The position numbers and the translations under genes were made by a program. A stretch of 64,000 nt of DNA from Ruegeria lacuscaerulensis. GTDB taxonomy: Bacteria; Pseudomonadota; Alphaproteobacteria; Rhodobacterales; Rhodobacteraceae. Where the stretch lies: the NCBI RefSeq assembly GCF_013034685.1, contig NZ_WQGO01000006.1:62001-126000 (forward strand), read 5' to 3'. Of this stretch, positions 17,839 to 27,129 are shown one piece after another (positions within the stretch are counted from its first letter, which is position 1; every line of letters starts with the position of its first letter). The notes under the pieces were generated by a model, which worked only from the letters and a program-made list of their open reading frames with translations, ran no database searches and was not told the origin of the DNA.

Positions 17839-18340
17839 TGATCGTGCCGCGGTTTACCATCGCGTAGATCTCTTCAATCTCTTCATTCTTGACGGCGATG
17901 CAGCCTGCCGTCCAATCGGGCGTTTTCTTGGCGCGTTTGCGTTCAGCCCGTCTGTTCGGTTGGCCGTGGATAAAGATATCCCCACCCGGATCAACCCCGG
18001 CGGCTTTGGCCTGCGCAACATCGTTGGAATTGGGATACGAGATTCCCAACGACAAGTGATATCGGCTGTTGGGGTTGCGGCGGTCAATCAGATAGGTGCC
18101 CTCGGGGGTGCGCCCATCGCCGCGCTTGGTCTTGGTCCCTTCGGGGGCGAATCCAAGATCTACATTATATTCCTTGAGGACGTGTTCGTTGTGCAGAAGA
18201 TACAACTTCCGCGCGCCCTTGTTGATGACCAAAGATGTTACTTCGGGTCCATCATAAGTTAGAAAACGTGGGCTGGCCGAGGCACAGGCCGAAAGGCCTA
18301 CCGCTGCCACAGCACCCAATCCAAATGCTCGACGATCCAT
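17822..18340 (-). CDS. L,D-transpeptidase (YkuD family), probable lipoprotein
   Basis: Cell-wall enzyme that makes 3-3 peptidoglycan crosslinks or links proteins to peptidoglycan. The 172-aa protein starts with a lipobox-like signal (MDRRAFGLGAVAAVGLSACA), so it may be anchored at Cys19. The catalytic block is present: DIFIHGQPN with the conserved His, and DWTAGCIAVKNEEIEE with the active Cys in the usual (S/T)xGC(I/V) context. LVINKGARKLYLLHNEHV opens the YkuD domain. It converges on the sulfotransferase gene with a 17-bp overlap and lies 60 bp downstream of the sodium channel. Confidence 0.92.
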   Translation of the reverse strand: MDRRAFGLGAVAAVGLSACASASPRFLTYDGPEVTSLVINKGARKLYLLHNEHVLKEYNVDLGFAPEGTKTKRGDGRTPEGTYLIDRRNPNSRYHLSLGISYPNSNDVAQAKAAGVDPGGDIFIHGQPNRRAERKRAKKTPDWTAGCIAVKNEEIEEIYAMVNRGTIITLRA

Positions 18341-18400
18341 ATTTCACTGCCTGCTACTTATTTTTTTCCGAAATTATGCCATAAAACACAAAAACTGAAA

Positions 18401-19186
18401 TCACTTTTTGCTGTTCGCCCGCTCGGCCAGGCGTCGTTCGATATTTTCCAGCCGTTCCAGCACCTCGTCCCGATAGGCATCGGTTTTCACTTCATCCTCG
18501 GCATGGTGCGCGTCCTGCATCGAGTTCACGATCAGACCAACCAGCAGGTTCACCACTGCAAAGGTCGTGACCATGATGAAGGGAACAAAGAACAGCCATG
18601 CATAGGGATAAACCTGCATCACTGGGCGGACGATCCCCATAGACCAACTTTCCAGCGTCATGATCTGAAACAGTGTATAGGCCGACAGACCCAGATCGCC
18701 GAACCAGTCGGGAAAGCTGCCCGAGAACAGCTTGGTCGAGATCACAGCCCCGATATAGAACAGTATCGCCATCAGCAAAAATACGCTGGCCATGCCCGGC
18801 AGCGCCGAGATAAAGCCTTCGACGACCCGACGCAGGCGCGGCGCGACCGAGATCACGCGTAACACTCGCAGAATTCGCAATGCCCGCAACACAGACAATG
18901 CGCCGGCACTGGGGACAAGAGCTATGCCCACAATGATAAAATCAAAGATATTCCAGCCGCTTGTGAAGAACCGACGCCCGGTCGCGACCAGTTTCATCGC
19001 GATCTCGGCCACAAAGATCGCAAGACAAAGCTTATCCAGAGTCACGATCAAAGGGCCCGCAGCCTCCATCAACGTCTCGGAGGTTTCCATGCCCAAGAGA
19101 GCGGCGTTAAACAGGATGACACCGGTGATGAATTTGCCGAAAATCGGCGCTTCTATAATGGTCAGCAGACGCTGATTGATGCCCAT
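18401..19186 (-). CDS. Voltage-gated sodium channel (NaChBac/NavAb family)
   Basis: Single-domain six-helix subunit that forms homotetramers. S4 is clear: arginines at 101, 104, 107 and 110 in SVLRALRILRVLRVIS, spaced every third residue. The pore loop holds the selectivity filter TLESWSMG at 177-184, identical to the NavAb type, followed by S6 with FAVVNLLVGLIVNSM (209-223). The C-terminus after S6 is a charged helix (EVLERLENIERRLAERAN) likely to be the tetrameric coiled coil. It is 261 aa, normal for the family. Marine roseobacters are a known source of such channels (NavSp1). It stands alone, near cell-wall genes, with no motility or sodium-pump genes nearby. Confidence 0.95.
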   Translation of the reverse strand: MGINQRLLTIIEAPIFGKFITGVILFNAALLGMETSETLMEAAGPLIVTLDKLCLAIFVAEIAMKLVATGRRFFTSGWNIFDFIIVGIALVPSAGALSVLRALRILRVLRVISVAPRLRRVVEGFISALPGMASVFLLMAILFYIGAVISTKLFSGSFPDWFGDLGLSAYTLFQIMTLESWSMGIVRPVMQVYPYAWLFFVPFIMVTTFAVVNLLVGLIVNSMQDAHHAEDEVKTDAYRDEVLERLENIERRLAERANSKK

Positions 19187-19204
19187 TCGGGATCTCCAGT
19201 GCGA

Positions 19205-20428
19205 TTAGGGGTTCAGAGCGAACCGGGCGGCAAGTTCGGTGTGGGACGACCACCGAAATTGGTCAACCACCTGTACCCATTCAAGGGTGTAGCCTGCGTT
19301 AACCAGCGTCTTTGCGTCGCGGGCAAAGGTGACCGGGTTGCACGAAACATAGGCAATCACCGGCGGTTTGGCCTGCGCCAGCTCGGCAGTTTGTGCCTCT
19401 GCCCCGGCGCGGGGCGGGTCCAGCACCACGGCGTCATAGGGTTTCAGCTCGTCCGGCATCAGCGGGCGGCGGAACAGATCGCGCGCCTCGGTCGTGACTT
19501 TTTTCAACCCCTGTGCCCGGCGCCACCCCTGATCCAACGCGTCGGTCATCGCAGACTCGCCCTCAACTGCATAAACTTCGGCAGTTTGCGCCAGAGGCAG
19601 CGAGAAGGTTCCGCATCCTGCAAACAGATCGACAACCCGCTTTGCCCCCTGCGTGGCCTGCAAAACTGCCTGTAACAGAGCCTGTTCGCCCTCTTTCGTC
19701 GCCTGCAAAAACGCACCAGGCGGCGGTACAACCGCAGCTCCGCCAAAGCGCTGAACCGGGGCGTGGCGCATCGCGATAACCTCGCCCTCCCAACTGAGGC
19801 GGGCAAGCCCGTGTTTCTCGGTCGCTTGCGCAAGGGCCAGTTCCAACGGGCCATCCAGCGGCTTGCCGCCTTTGACCGCAACGTCCAGTCCGCCTTCGGA
19901 CAAGGTGAGCGTCACCGCCAGCACGCCTTTACGACTGCCACCCAACAGAGCCAGCGCCTCGGCCACGGGAATGGCAGCGATCAGGGCCGGGTCCAGCAGG
20001 TGACAATCGGGGATCTCGGTGATGGTATCAGACGCGCGTCCATGGAACCCGGCAAGCGTGCCTTTCTTCGTCCGCCGAACGGCAATCGTTGCACGGCGAC
20101 GCGAACGTTCCGGCGAGGTGTGAATGGGCCGCATCGGGGCATCGAGCCCCTGCGCGGCCAGCGCGTTGCGCACCACCGCCACTTTCCAGTCAGCGACAAA
20201 ATCATCCGCCGCGTGCTGCAATTGACAGCCACCGCAGGTCTTATAGTGGCGACACGGTGCCTTCACGCGTTGGTCCGAGGGGGTTTCGACCCGGATATCA
20301 GTCAAAACCTGCCCTTTAAGCGTGCCGCTGACCACCTCACCCGGAAGGGTTCGGGTGGCATAAACGGGACCGTCGGCTATCCCGTCGCCCTGATGGCCAA
20401 GGCGGTTTATGGTGAATGTCTGAGTCAT
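19205..20428 (-). CDS. RNA uracil-5-methyltransferase (RumA/RlmD-like), Fe-S type
   Basis: SAM-dependent methyltransferase of the TrmA/RlmC/RlmD family, probably acting on 23S rRNA. The start at 20428 (MTQTFTINRLGHQG) is preferred; an upstream start adds 11 residues unlike the family. A short TRAM-like N-terminal part is followed by the iron-sulfur cysteines Cys59, Cys65 and Cys68 (CRHYKTCGGC) plus IPDCHLL. The catalytic domain has VVDLFAGCGTFSLPLA (SAM), VVLDPPRAGAEAQ and YVSCNPVTFARD with the catalytic Cys. It would be 407 aa. Whether it modifies U747, U1939 or tRNA U54 cannot be read from the sequence. Confidence 0.9.
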   Translation of the reverse strand: MTQTFTINRLGHQGDGIADGPVYATRTLPGEVVSGTLKGQVLTDIRVETPSDQRVKAPCRHYKTCGGCQLQHAADDFVADWKVAVVRNALAAQGLDAPMRPIHTSPERSRRRATIAVRRTKKGTLAGFHGRASDTITEIPDCHLLDPALIAAIPVAEALALLGGSRKGVLAVTLTLSEGGLDVAVKGGKPLDGPLELALAQATEKHGLARLSWEGEVIAMRHAPVQRFGGAAVVPPPGAFLQATKEGEQALLQAVLQATQGAKRVVDLFAGCGTFSLPLAQTAEVYAVEGESAMTDALDQGWRRAQGLKKVTTEARDLFRRPLMPDELKPYDAVVLDPPRAGAEAQTAELAQAKPPVIAYVSCNPVTFARDAKTLVNAGYTLEWVQVVDQFRWSSHTELAARFALNP

Positions 20429-20475
20429 GCGGGCCTGATACCGGTGCTTTGCGCACAACAAAAGCCCTTTGGGCG

Positions 20476-22308
20476 CTATTCCGCCGCTTCGGCCTGAATG
20501 AATCCACCCGACTGGCGGTGCCAGAACCGCGCATAAAGCCCACTTTGATCCAGCAGCGCGTCATGCGTGCCGGATTCGACGATGCGGCCCTGATCCAGAA
20601 CCACGATCCGGTCCATCTCGCTGAGGGTGGACAGGCGGTGGGCAATGGCCAGAACGGTTTTGCCTTCCATCACGCGGTGCAAGGCTGTCTGGATCGACGC
20701 CTCAACCTCGGAATCCAGCGCCGAGGTCGCCTCATCCAGCACCAAAATTGGGGCGTCTTTGAGGATTGCGCGGGCCAAAGCGATGCGCTGACGCTGTCCA
20801 CCCGACAGCTTTACGCCCCGCTCACCCAGATGCGCGTCATAGCCGGTGCGACCGTGAGCATCTTGCAGGGACAGGATGAATTCATGCGCCTCGGCCTTTT
20901 TTGCGGCGGCAATCATCTGATCCTCAGAAGCATCGGGGCGGCCGTACAGAATATTGTCACGCGCCGAGCGATTGAACATCGCGGTTTCCTGCGTGACCAT
21001 GCCGATCTGACGGCGCAGGCTGTCCTGCGTCACCTGTGACACGTCCTGCCCATCAATGCGAATAGCGCCTTTTTCCCCGTCATAGAGCCGCAATAGCAGC
21101 GAGACGAGCGTCGATTTACCTGCGCCAGAGGCCCCAACGATCCCCAGTTTTTCGCCGGGGTGAATGACCAAATCCACATCCGATACGCCGCCGATATCAC
21201 GACCATAGGCAAAGCTAACGTGGTCGAAGGCGATCTGACCCTGACCCACTTTCAGTTCCTTTGCGGCAGGTGCATCCTCGACCCGGTCACGTTTGGCCAG
21301 GGTTTTCATGCCATTTTCGACCTCGCCGATATTGGCGTAAAGACCCATCAGGGTGAAACTGACCCAGCCGGTCATCTGCGAAATGCGGATCGAGACTGCG
21401 CCCGCCGCAACGATATCACCCGCCGTCGCAATGTCGCTGCGCCACAGCAACAAGGTCGCGCCCATCAGCAAGACCGGCAGAACACCTGCCAGCACCATCA
21501 GGATGAACCGGAAAGCGGCGGACAGGCTGCCGAACTCCAGAGATCTTTCGCGTAGATCGACCATAGCTGTACGCGCGGCCTGATCTTCGAACGCGGAATG
21601 GGCGAACAGCTTGACCGTCTTGATATTGGTGATCGTATCCACCACCTGCCCCGACACCATCGCCCGCGCCCCGGCCCGCGCGCCCGAGCGCAACCGGATT
21701 CGCGGCAGGTACCAGCGGATCAAAAGGAAGTAGACGATGAGCCAGCCGATAAAAGGCATCATCACCAGTGGATGAATCGATCCTAACAAAAGCAAAGAAC
21801 CCACAAGCGAGGCCAGCGCAAAGACAATCGCACTGATCGTCTCGGACACGACCGAGGCCATCGCGTTCGAGGTCTGCATCTGTTTCTGCGCAATCCGTCC
21901 GGCGAAATCATCATCGAAATAGGTGACGGATTGGCCCAGAGTCCAGCGGTTCAGCTTCGCCAACACCAAGGGCGTGATATTGGGCATCACGACATAGTTG
22001 TTCGACAGGGCCGACATGCCGAAAAACACAGGGCGCAGCAGCATGAAGAACGCGGCACCGCCAAGGATGACCCACAGATTGCTGCCGCTCAGAAAACCCT
22101 CGGGACCGCCTTGGGTCGCCACGTCTATGACGCGTCCCAAGATCCAGGCAGTTCCGGCTTCCATCGCACCTGCCGACGCCGAGAAGAACGCGGCAACAAA
22201 GATCATCGGCCAGGCGCCCGACAGGCTCCAGCGAATGAACGCCCCCAGCGTTTGCGGCGGGGGCGTTTCGGTGGATTTGAACGGGTGTATGAGGTCAGCA
22301 ACCCTCAT
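20476..22308 (-). CDS. ABC exporter half-transporter (membrane + ATPase), second gene of pair
   Basis: 610-aa fused permease-ATPase of the ABCB/MsbA type. About six membrane helices fill residues 30-330 and the nucleotide-binding domain the remainder. The ATPase motifs are intact: Walker A GASGAGKSTLVSLLLRLYD, the signature VKLSGGQRQRIALARAIL, and Walker B ILVLDEATSALDSE, then a switch His in AIAHRLSTL. It overlaps the upstream paralogue by 4 bp (ATGA), so the two probably form a heterodimer. A multidrug, lipid or peptide substrate is possible; nothing in the neighbourhood fixes it. Confidence 0.93.
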   Translation of the reverse strand: MRVADLIHPFKSTETPPPQTLGAFIRWSLSGAWPMIFVAAFFSASAGAMEAGTAWILGRVIDVATQGGPEGFLSGSNLWVILGGAAFFMLLRPVFFGMSALSNNYVVMPNITPLVLAKLNRWTLGQSVTYFDDDFAGRIAQKQMQTSNAMASVVSETISAIVFALASLVGSLLLLGSIHPLVMMPFIGWLIVYFLLIRWYLPRIRLRSGARAGARAMVSGQVVDTITNIKTVKLFAHSAFEDQAARTAMVDLRERSLEFGSLSAAFRFILMVLAGVLPVLLMGATLLLWRSDIATAGDIVAAGAVSIRISQMTGWVSFTLMGLYANIGEVENGMKTLAKRDRVEDAPAAKELKVGQGQIAFDHVSFAYGRDIGGVSDVDLVIHPGEKLGIVGASGAGKSTLVSLLLRLYDGEKGAIRIDGQDVSQVTQDSLRRQIGMVTQETAMFNRSARDNILYGRPDASEDQMIAAAKKAEAHEFILSLQDAHGRTGYDAHLGERGVKLSGGQRQRIALARAILKDAPILVLDEATSALDSEVEASIQTALHRVMEGKTVLAIAHRLSTLSEMDRIVVLDQGRIVESGTHDALLDQSGLYARFWHRQSGGFIQAEAAE

Positions 22309-24143
22309 TCCGCGGCCTCCGGGTTCAGAAAGCCGCCGGATTGCCGCGCCCAGAACTGAGCATACAGCCCGCCCTGCGACAGTAGCTCTGCATGGCCACC
22401 CTGCTCGACGATCTTGCCGCCATCCATGACCAGAATACGGTCCATGCGGGCGATCGTGCTAAGACGGTGAGCAATGGCGATCACGGTTTTTCCCTGCATC
22501 ATGCCGTAGAGCGTTTCCTGGATTGAGGCTTCGACCTCGGAATCTAGGGCGGACGTCGCCTCATCCAACAGCAAAATCGGCGCATCTTTCAGAATGACTC
22601 GCGCCAACGTCACCCGTTGCCGTTGGCCACCAGACAGTTTCACGCCACGCTCACCCACATGCGCGTCATAACCCGTGCGCCCCTGCGGGTCTTGCAGATC
22701 AAGGATGAACTCATGCGCTTCGGCTTGCTTGGCGGCGGCGATCATTTGCCCCTCTGTCGCTCCGGGGCGGCCATAGAGGATGTTGTCCCGGACCGAGCGG
22801 TGCAGCAACGCGCTGTCCTGCTGCACCATGCCGATATGGCTGCGCAAACTGTTCTGCGTGACCTGCGCGATGTTCTGATCGTCAATCAGGATCGCGCCCT
22901 GTTCGACATCATAAAACCGCAAAAGCAACTTGACCAAGGTCGACTTACCGGCTCCGGACCGCCCGATCAGACCGATCTTTTCACCAGGCTGAATTGTCAG
23001 GTTGATGTGATCCAGCCCTCCGGTCTCGCGCCCATAGTGATGCGACAGATCGCGGATGTCGATCTGACCGTGGGTCAGCTGCAAAGGCTGTGCGTCCGGT
23101 GCATCGAGCAGGTCGATGGGTTGAGCAATCGTCTCCATCCCTTCGGCCACAACACCCAGCTCCCGAAAGAAGCTGGTCAACGCCCACATGATCCAGCCGG
23201 TCATCGCATTCAGCCGCAAGGTCAGCGCCGTCGCCGCCGCGACCACCCCGACCGAGGCGCTGCCCTGCATCCAAAGCGCAATGGCCCAGCCGACCACGCT
23301 GACGATCAGCAGCCCGTTCAGCGCAACCAGGACAGCATCCATGATGGTGAAAATCCGCATCTCGATCTGGAACGTGCGACGCGTTTCCTCGATCGCTTCG
23401 CGGGCATAGCCCAGCTCTTGCGCGTCATGGGCAAACATTTTGACCGAATGGATGTTGGTATAGCTGTCCACCACCCGCCCTGTCACTTCGGACCGCGCAT
23501 CCGAGGCCGCCTTGGACGCGGGCCCCACCCGCGCAACCGTCCATCGTACTAGCAGCGCATAGAGCGCAAACCAGATTAGCAACGGCAATAACAGGCGCGG
23601 ATCGGCGGCCATCAACAGGATCGCCGCACCCACCAGATACGCTAGCGAGAAAGAGATCGCGTCAAACACCTGAAACACCGCCTCACCCGCAGCGGGAGGC
23701 GTCTGCATGATGCGGTTGGCGATACGGCCGGCGAAATCATTTTCGAACCATTTCACCGACTGGCGCAGCACATGATTATGGGCACGCCATCTAAAAATAG
23801 TGCCTACATTGGGCAAAATTGCATTGTTCAGCAGCAATACATCCACCACATGCAACAGCGGACGCAGCAGCAGAACGAAGATGGCCATCAGAATCAACTC
23901 GGTGCCATGGGCTTTCCAGACTTCGGCCGGAGAGCCGGACAACAGGTCCACAACGCGGCCCATGTAGTAGATCAGCCCAACTTCGACCGCGGCCACAATG
24001 ATCGAGATCAGCGCCGCCCAGACAAACAGCCCATAGAAGGGCCGGGTATATTCCAGCATGAACGGCCACAGCCGCGTGGGCGGCGTGTTGGTTTCCGTGT
24101 AAGCGGCAAAAGGGTCAACAAGGTTTTCGAAATAGCGAAACAT
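22305..24143 (-). CDS. ABC exporter half-transporter (membrane + ATPase), first gene of pair
   Basis: Paralogue of the next gene, 612 aa from the ATG at 24143 (MFRYFENLVDPFAAYTE); a longer frame upstream lacks support. It has the same arrangement of six helices then an ATPase, with Walker A GRSGAGKSTLVKLLLRFYD, signature VKLSGGQRQRVTLARVIL, Walker B ILLLDEATSALDSE and AIAHRLSTIARM. Both ATPase sites of the pair look competent, unlike many heterodimeric exporters in which one site is degenerate. The pair is preceded by 192 bp without a gene, in which I see no distinctive regulatory site. Confidence 0.93.
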   Translation of the reverse strand: MFRYFENLVDPFAAYTETNTPPTRLWPFMLEYTRPFYGLFVWAALISIIVAAVEVGLIYYMGRVVDLLSGSPAEVWKAHGTELILMAIFVLLLRPLLHVVDVLLLNNAILPNVGTIFRWRAHNHVLRQSVKWFENDFAGRIANRIMQTPPAAGEAVFQVFDAISFSLAYLVGAAILLMAADPRLLLPLLIWFALYALLVRWTVARVGPASKAASDARSEVTGRVVDSYTNIHSVKMFAHDAQELGYAREAIEETRRTFQIEMRIFTIMDAVLVALNGLLIVSVVGWAIALWMQGSASVGVVAAATALTLRLNAMTGWIMWALTSFFRELGVVAEGMETIAQPIDLLDAPDAQPLQLTHGQIDIRDLSHHYGRETGGLDHINLTIQPGEKIGLIGRSGAGKSTLVKLLLRFYDVEQGAILIDDQNIAQVTQNSLRSHIGMVQQDSALLHRSVRDNILYGRPGATEGQMIAAAKQAEAHEFILDLQDPQGRTGYDAHVGERGVKLSGGQRQRVTLARVILKDAPILLLDEATSALDSEVEASIQETLYGMMQGKTVIAIAHRLSTIARMDRILVMDGGKIVEQGGHAELLSQGGLYAQFWARQSGGFLNPEAAE

Positions 24144-24335
24144 GAAGCGTGCTCCAGATTGAGCAGATAATAGGTCGTGCGAAGAAAGATGGTGCCAGAA
24201 CACCACCCTTACGGGTCAACGTGTCCCGGCTTTAGCCGAACCAGATCCCGTAATACATTCGCATCCCTCCATTCATGTGACAGGCGCACGTAAGCACAAA
24301 GAATCCAAATTGTCATCCCTTTTTGAGGCTTTGGC

Positions 24336-25490
24336 TCAGCTTCCCAGCAGTTCTTCACGGGTGAGGGCAAACCCGGACGCAATCCACCGCGTCTCAAGCT
24401 CTGCCAGTTTTTTGCCCAGCGCGGGGCCGGTGAAATCCGGGATCAGATCGGTCGCTTGAACTGGGAAATCGGCGGCAGCCCCTTTGCGCAGATCAGCGCG
24501 CATGTCTTCTGACCAAGGCTGTTCCAGAAGAGCGCAGCGCAGCAAAGCTTCGTGCAGACCATCCTCTTCGCCGTCGCGAAAGCCCAACTCGGCAATGGAT
24601 GCGGTGCCGCTGGCCTCATCCCGCATCCGGGTCAAGCGTTGAAGCTGGGTTTTGCTCAGGCGCAGGGTCTTGGCGATCTCAGGCGGGGCAATGGCGGCCA
24701 GACGGCGGATCGGTTCGGGATCAACCCCCGCCTGTTCTTCTAATGCAATCAAAGGAGCAAGCGCGCGGTCATCCGCCCCTGGCAGGATTTGAGACAGAGC
24801 CCCCGCCTGCCGCATCGCCGCGACCGAAGGCGCAGGATCCGGCGCACCCAATAGTTTCAACAGTTCAGCGCCAACGCGTTCGCGAGACAGGGCGACAAGC
24901 CCGTCCAGATTGGACGCAATCGCGGCCAGTGCATCGGGGTCAAACCCCGCCTCAGCGTCGCCATACCACGCATGAAACCGGAAATAGCGCAGCGACCGCA
25001 GGTAGTCTTCGCGAATGCGGTGTTCTGCCGTGCCTATGAACCGCACCCGTCGCGCCTGTAAATCGCCCAACCCGTTCAACGGGTCCAAAACCGAGCCGTC
25101 AGGCTGGGCGTAAAGCGCGTTCATGGTGAAATCGCGGCGGGCCGCGTCCTCTTCCACGTGATCGGAAAAGGCCACTACGGCCCGGCGACCGTCGGTTTCC
25201 ACGTCACGGCGAAAGGTCGTGATCTCATGCGGGATGCCATCGCTGACGACAGTGATGGTGCCATGATCAATCCCGGTGGGGATCGCTTTCAGACCAGCAC
25301 CTTGCGCCAGTTCCACCACGCGTTCAGGCCGCGCATCCGTGGCGATGTCGATATCCGAGACCGGAGCCCCCAGCAGCGCATTGCGCACGCAACCACCCAC
25401 AAACAAGGATTGCGCGCCCGCATTCACCAGCGCCGCGCAAACTGTTTGCGTCGCAGGGTTTGACACCCAATCTTCGGTGATCACCGTCAT
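24336..25490 (-). CDS. cca: CCA tRNA nucleotidyltransferase / poly(A) polymerase family protein
   Basis: Class II nucleotidyltransferase that adds or repairs the 3'-CCA of tRNA; some family members are poly(A) polymerases. The start at 25490 (MTVITEDWVSNPATQTV) overlaps the Nudix stop as ATGA; a frame open further upstream lies inside the Nudix gene. The head domain has LFVGGCVRNALLGAPVSDID with the catalytic DID, then GIDHGTITVV, EITTFRRDVETDGRRA and ARRDFTMNALYAQPDG. The neck region has LRSLRYFRFHAWYG. It would be 384 aa. CCA-adding is the more likely role, as no other cca is in the window. Confidence 0.92.
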   Translation of the reverse strand: MTVITEDWVSNPATQTVCAALVNAGAQSLFVGGCVRNALLGAPVSDIDIATDARPERVVELAQGAGLKAIPTGIDHGTITVVSDGIPHEITTFRRDVETDGRRAVVAFSDHVEEDAARRDFTMNALYAQPDGSVLDPLNGLGDLQARRVRFIGTAEHRIREDYLRSLRYFRFHAWYGDAEAGFDPDALAAIASNLDGLVALSRERVGAELLKLLGAPDPAPSVAAMRQAGALSQILPGADDRALAPLIALEEQAGVDPEPIRRLAAIAPPEIAKTLRLSKTQLQRLTRMRDEASGTASIAELGFRDGEEDGLHEALLRCALLEQPWSEDMRADLRKGAAADFPVQATDLIPDFTGPALGKKLAELETRWIASGFALTREELLGS

Positions 25491-26092
25491 TCGCTCATCC
25501 GTGCAGACAAACCTCGCAGCATTCGGGCCGTCGCGCCCCAGATGTAGTAGGGACCATAGGGCACCGTAAAATAATACCGTTTCTGACCCCGCCACCGGCG
25601 CGATTCAACGAGATAGTTTTCAGGGTTCAGCACATGCGCAAGCGGGACCGAGAAAACCTCGTCCACCTCACCAGGTTCAGATACAAACCGGACCCTGTCA
25701 TGCAAGATTGCCACGACCGGCGTGACTGTGAAGGACGTCACCGTCTCATGCGTGGGCAGATGACCCAGAATTTCCGGCAGATCCTCGGGCAAGCCAATTT
25801 CTTCACGTGCCTCGCGCAGGGCGGTGGCGGTGACATCCACATCCCCCTCATCCTGCTTACCGCCTGGAAAAGCGATCTGCCCAGGATGATGTTTCAGGGC
25901 CGAAGAACGTTTCGTCAGGATCAGGCGCGGCGTGCCATCGGCGATGGAAATCGGAACCAGAACGCCGGCCGGTCGCAGCTTGCGCCCTTCGGGCAGAACC
26001 GTGTCGGGGTTCAGGTCAAAATCGCTTGACCCGTTGCCGGGGCGGCGCAGGGCCACCCGCAGCTGGTCTGTCAGTTCAGGCGTTGTCAGCAT
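25487..26092 (-). CDS. CoA pyrophosphohydrolase-type Nudix hydrolase
   Basis: About 201 aa from the ATG at 26092 (MLTTPELTDQLRVALRRP), which overlaps hslO by 17 bp. The NuCoA/UPF0035 pattern specific to CoA and acyl-CoA hydrolases is visible (LTKRSSALKHHPGQIAFPGG) just before the Nudix box ALREAREEIGLP. It is predicted to cleave CoA or oxidised CoA to phosphopantetheine and ADP. It forms an hslO-Nudix-cca unit read leftward with overlapping ends. Confidence 0.9.
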   Translation of the reverse strand: MLTTPELTDQLRVALRRPGNGSSDFDLNPDTVLPEGRKLRPAGVLVPISIADGTPRLILTKRSSALKHHPGQIAFPGGKQDEGDVDVTATALREAREEIGLPEDLPEILGHLPTHETVTSFTVTPVVAILHDRVRFVSEPGEVDEVFSVPLAHVLNPENYLVESRRWRGQKRYYFTVPYGPYYIWGATARMLRGLSARMSE

Positions 26093-27053
26093 CGAAACCA
26101 ACAGTGCTGGGATCCAGCACATAATGCGCACCGCAGAACTGGCAATCCGCGGTCACGTCACCCTCGGGCGTGGTCATCTTTTCGATGTCCTTGGCCGAAT
26201 AGATCGACAGGCTTTGCCGCACACGGTCTTCGGAGCAGGTGCAGCCGAACTGCACCGGCTGCGCATCGTATACACGCGGCTGTTCCTCGTGAAACAGGCG
26301 GATCAGCAGGTCGGTCGGCGCTATGGACGGTCCTATTAGTTCAAGATCGTCCACCGTATCCAACAGGATGTTGACGCGGCCCCAATTTTCGCCCTCTTCC
26401 CCGTCCACCAGATCATTGGCGGTCAGAATCTCGCCCGCGCCCTGACCCGAAGCCGCAAAAGGCGAGGCTTTGGGCATGTGCTGCAACATCACCCCGCCCG
26501 CGCGCCAATGCTCACCGACGCCCGGTTCGGTCGATTTCCCAAAACTCAGCGAGAACCGCGTCGGCAACTGTTCGGACTGTGCGAAATAAGCTTCGGCACA
26601 GGCGCTGAGTGAGCCACCGGCCAGCGGCGTAATGCCCTGATAGGGCTGCGTACCCTCGCCCTGGTCGATGAGGATGGCGAAATACCCCTCGCCAACCTGA
26701 TCAAACGGCGCGGCATCGGTCAGCTTATCATGGTCGAAACTGGCATAGGCGCGGATGCGGGCCGGTTCACCCTCGGCCTGCGGGGCATAGTAATCGGTTG
26801 CAATCATGCGCACCGCCCCCTTGGATTGCACCTGCAAAGACAGCTTCCAGCGCAGCGAAACCGTCTGACCGATCAATGCGGTTAGCAGGGCCATCTCGGC
26901 CACCAAAGCCTCGACCTTTTCAGGGTAGTCATGCTGCTTCAGGATGCCGTCCAGCACCCCGTCCAACCGCGCTACGCGGCCACGCATATCGGATACATCG
27001 AGTTGAAAGGGCAGGACGGTGTCGTCCCACGCGATTTTGGTTCCAAGAGACAT
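26076..27053 (-). CDS. hslO: Redox-regulated chaperone Hsp33
   Basis: Holdase activated by oxidative unfolding. The C-terminal zinc switch is intact: Cys271 and Cys273 (CTC) and Cys304 and Cys307 (CQFC), in the canonical CxC...CxxC order. The N-terminal domain has DVSDMRGRVARLDGVLDGIL; at 325 aa it is slightly longer than E. coli Hsp33. It is the first gene of a leftward unit with a Nudix hydrolase and cca. A heat-shock-like promoter lies about 40 bp upstream. Confidence 0.95.
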   Translation of the reverse strand: MSLGTKIAWDDTVLPFQLDVSDMRGRVARLDGVLDGILKQHDYPEKVEALVAEMALLTALIGQTVSLRWKLSLQVQSKGAVRMIATDYYAPQAEGEPARIRAYASFDHDKLTDAAPFDQVGEGYFAILIDQGEGTQPYQGITPLAGGSLSACAEAYFAQSEQLPTRFSLSFGKSTEPGVGEHWRAGGVMLQHMPKASPFAASGQGAGEILTANDLVDGEEGENWGRVNILLDTVDDLELIGPSIAPTDLLIRLFHEEQPRVYDAQPVQFGCTCSEDRVRQSLSIYSAKDIEKMTTPEGDVTADCQFCGAHYVLDPSTVGFDADNA

Positions 27054-27091
27054 GGGGTTTCCTTACACGCCACAGATTGGCATACCGCCAG

Positions 27092-27120
27092 CATATAGGT
27101 CGAAGTTTTCGGGTTGTAAG
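27092..27120 (-). promoter_or_regulatory. Candidate RpoH promoter of hslO
   Basis: On the minus strand CTTA (27117-27120) and CCTATATG (27092-27099) are 17 bases apart, one mismatch from the CTTG-N17-CYTATNT pattern seen upstream of dnaK. The -10 lies 39 bp before the hslO ATG. It sits inside the gap shared with the divergent Nudix gene at 27130. Confidence 0.5.
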
Positions 27121-27129
27121 GGGCCATAC

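Noticed and set aside
19205..20428. RNA uracil methyltransferase as a fusion with the ABC transporter
   Set aside because: The two reading frames are separate with a stop between them and 47 bases of gap; no fused frame exists.
22617..23552. 311-codon open frame opposite the first ABC exporter
   Set aside because: Antisense shadow; composition is a reverse image of the transporter and no motif is present.
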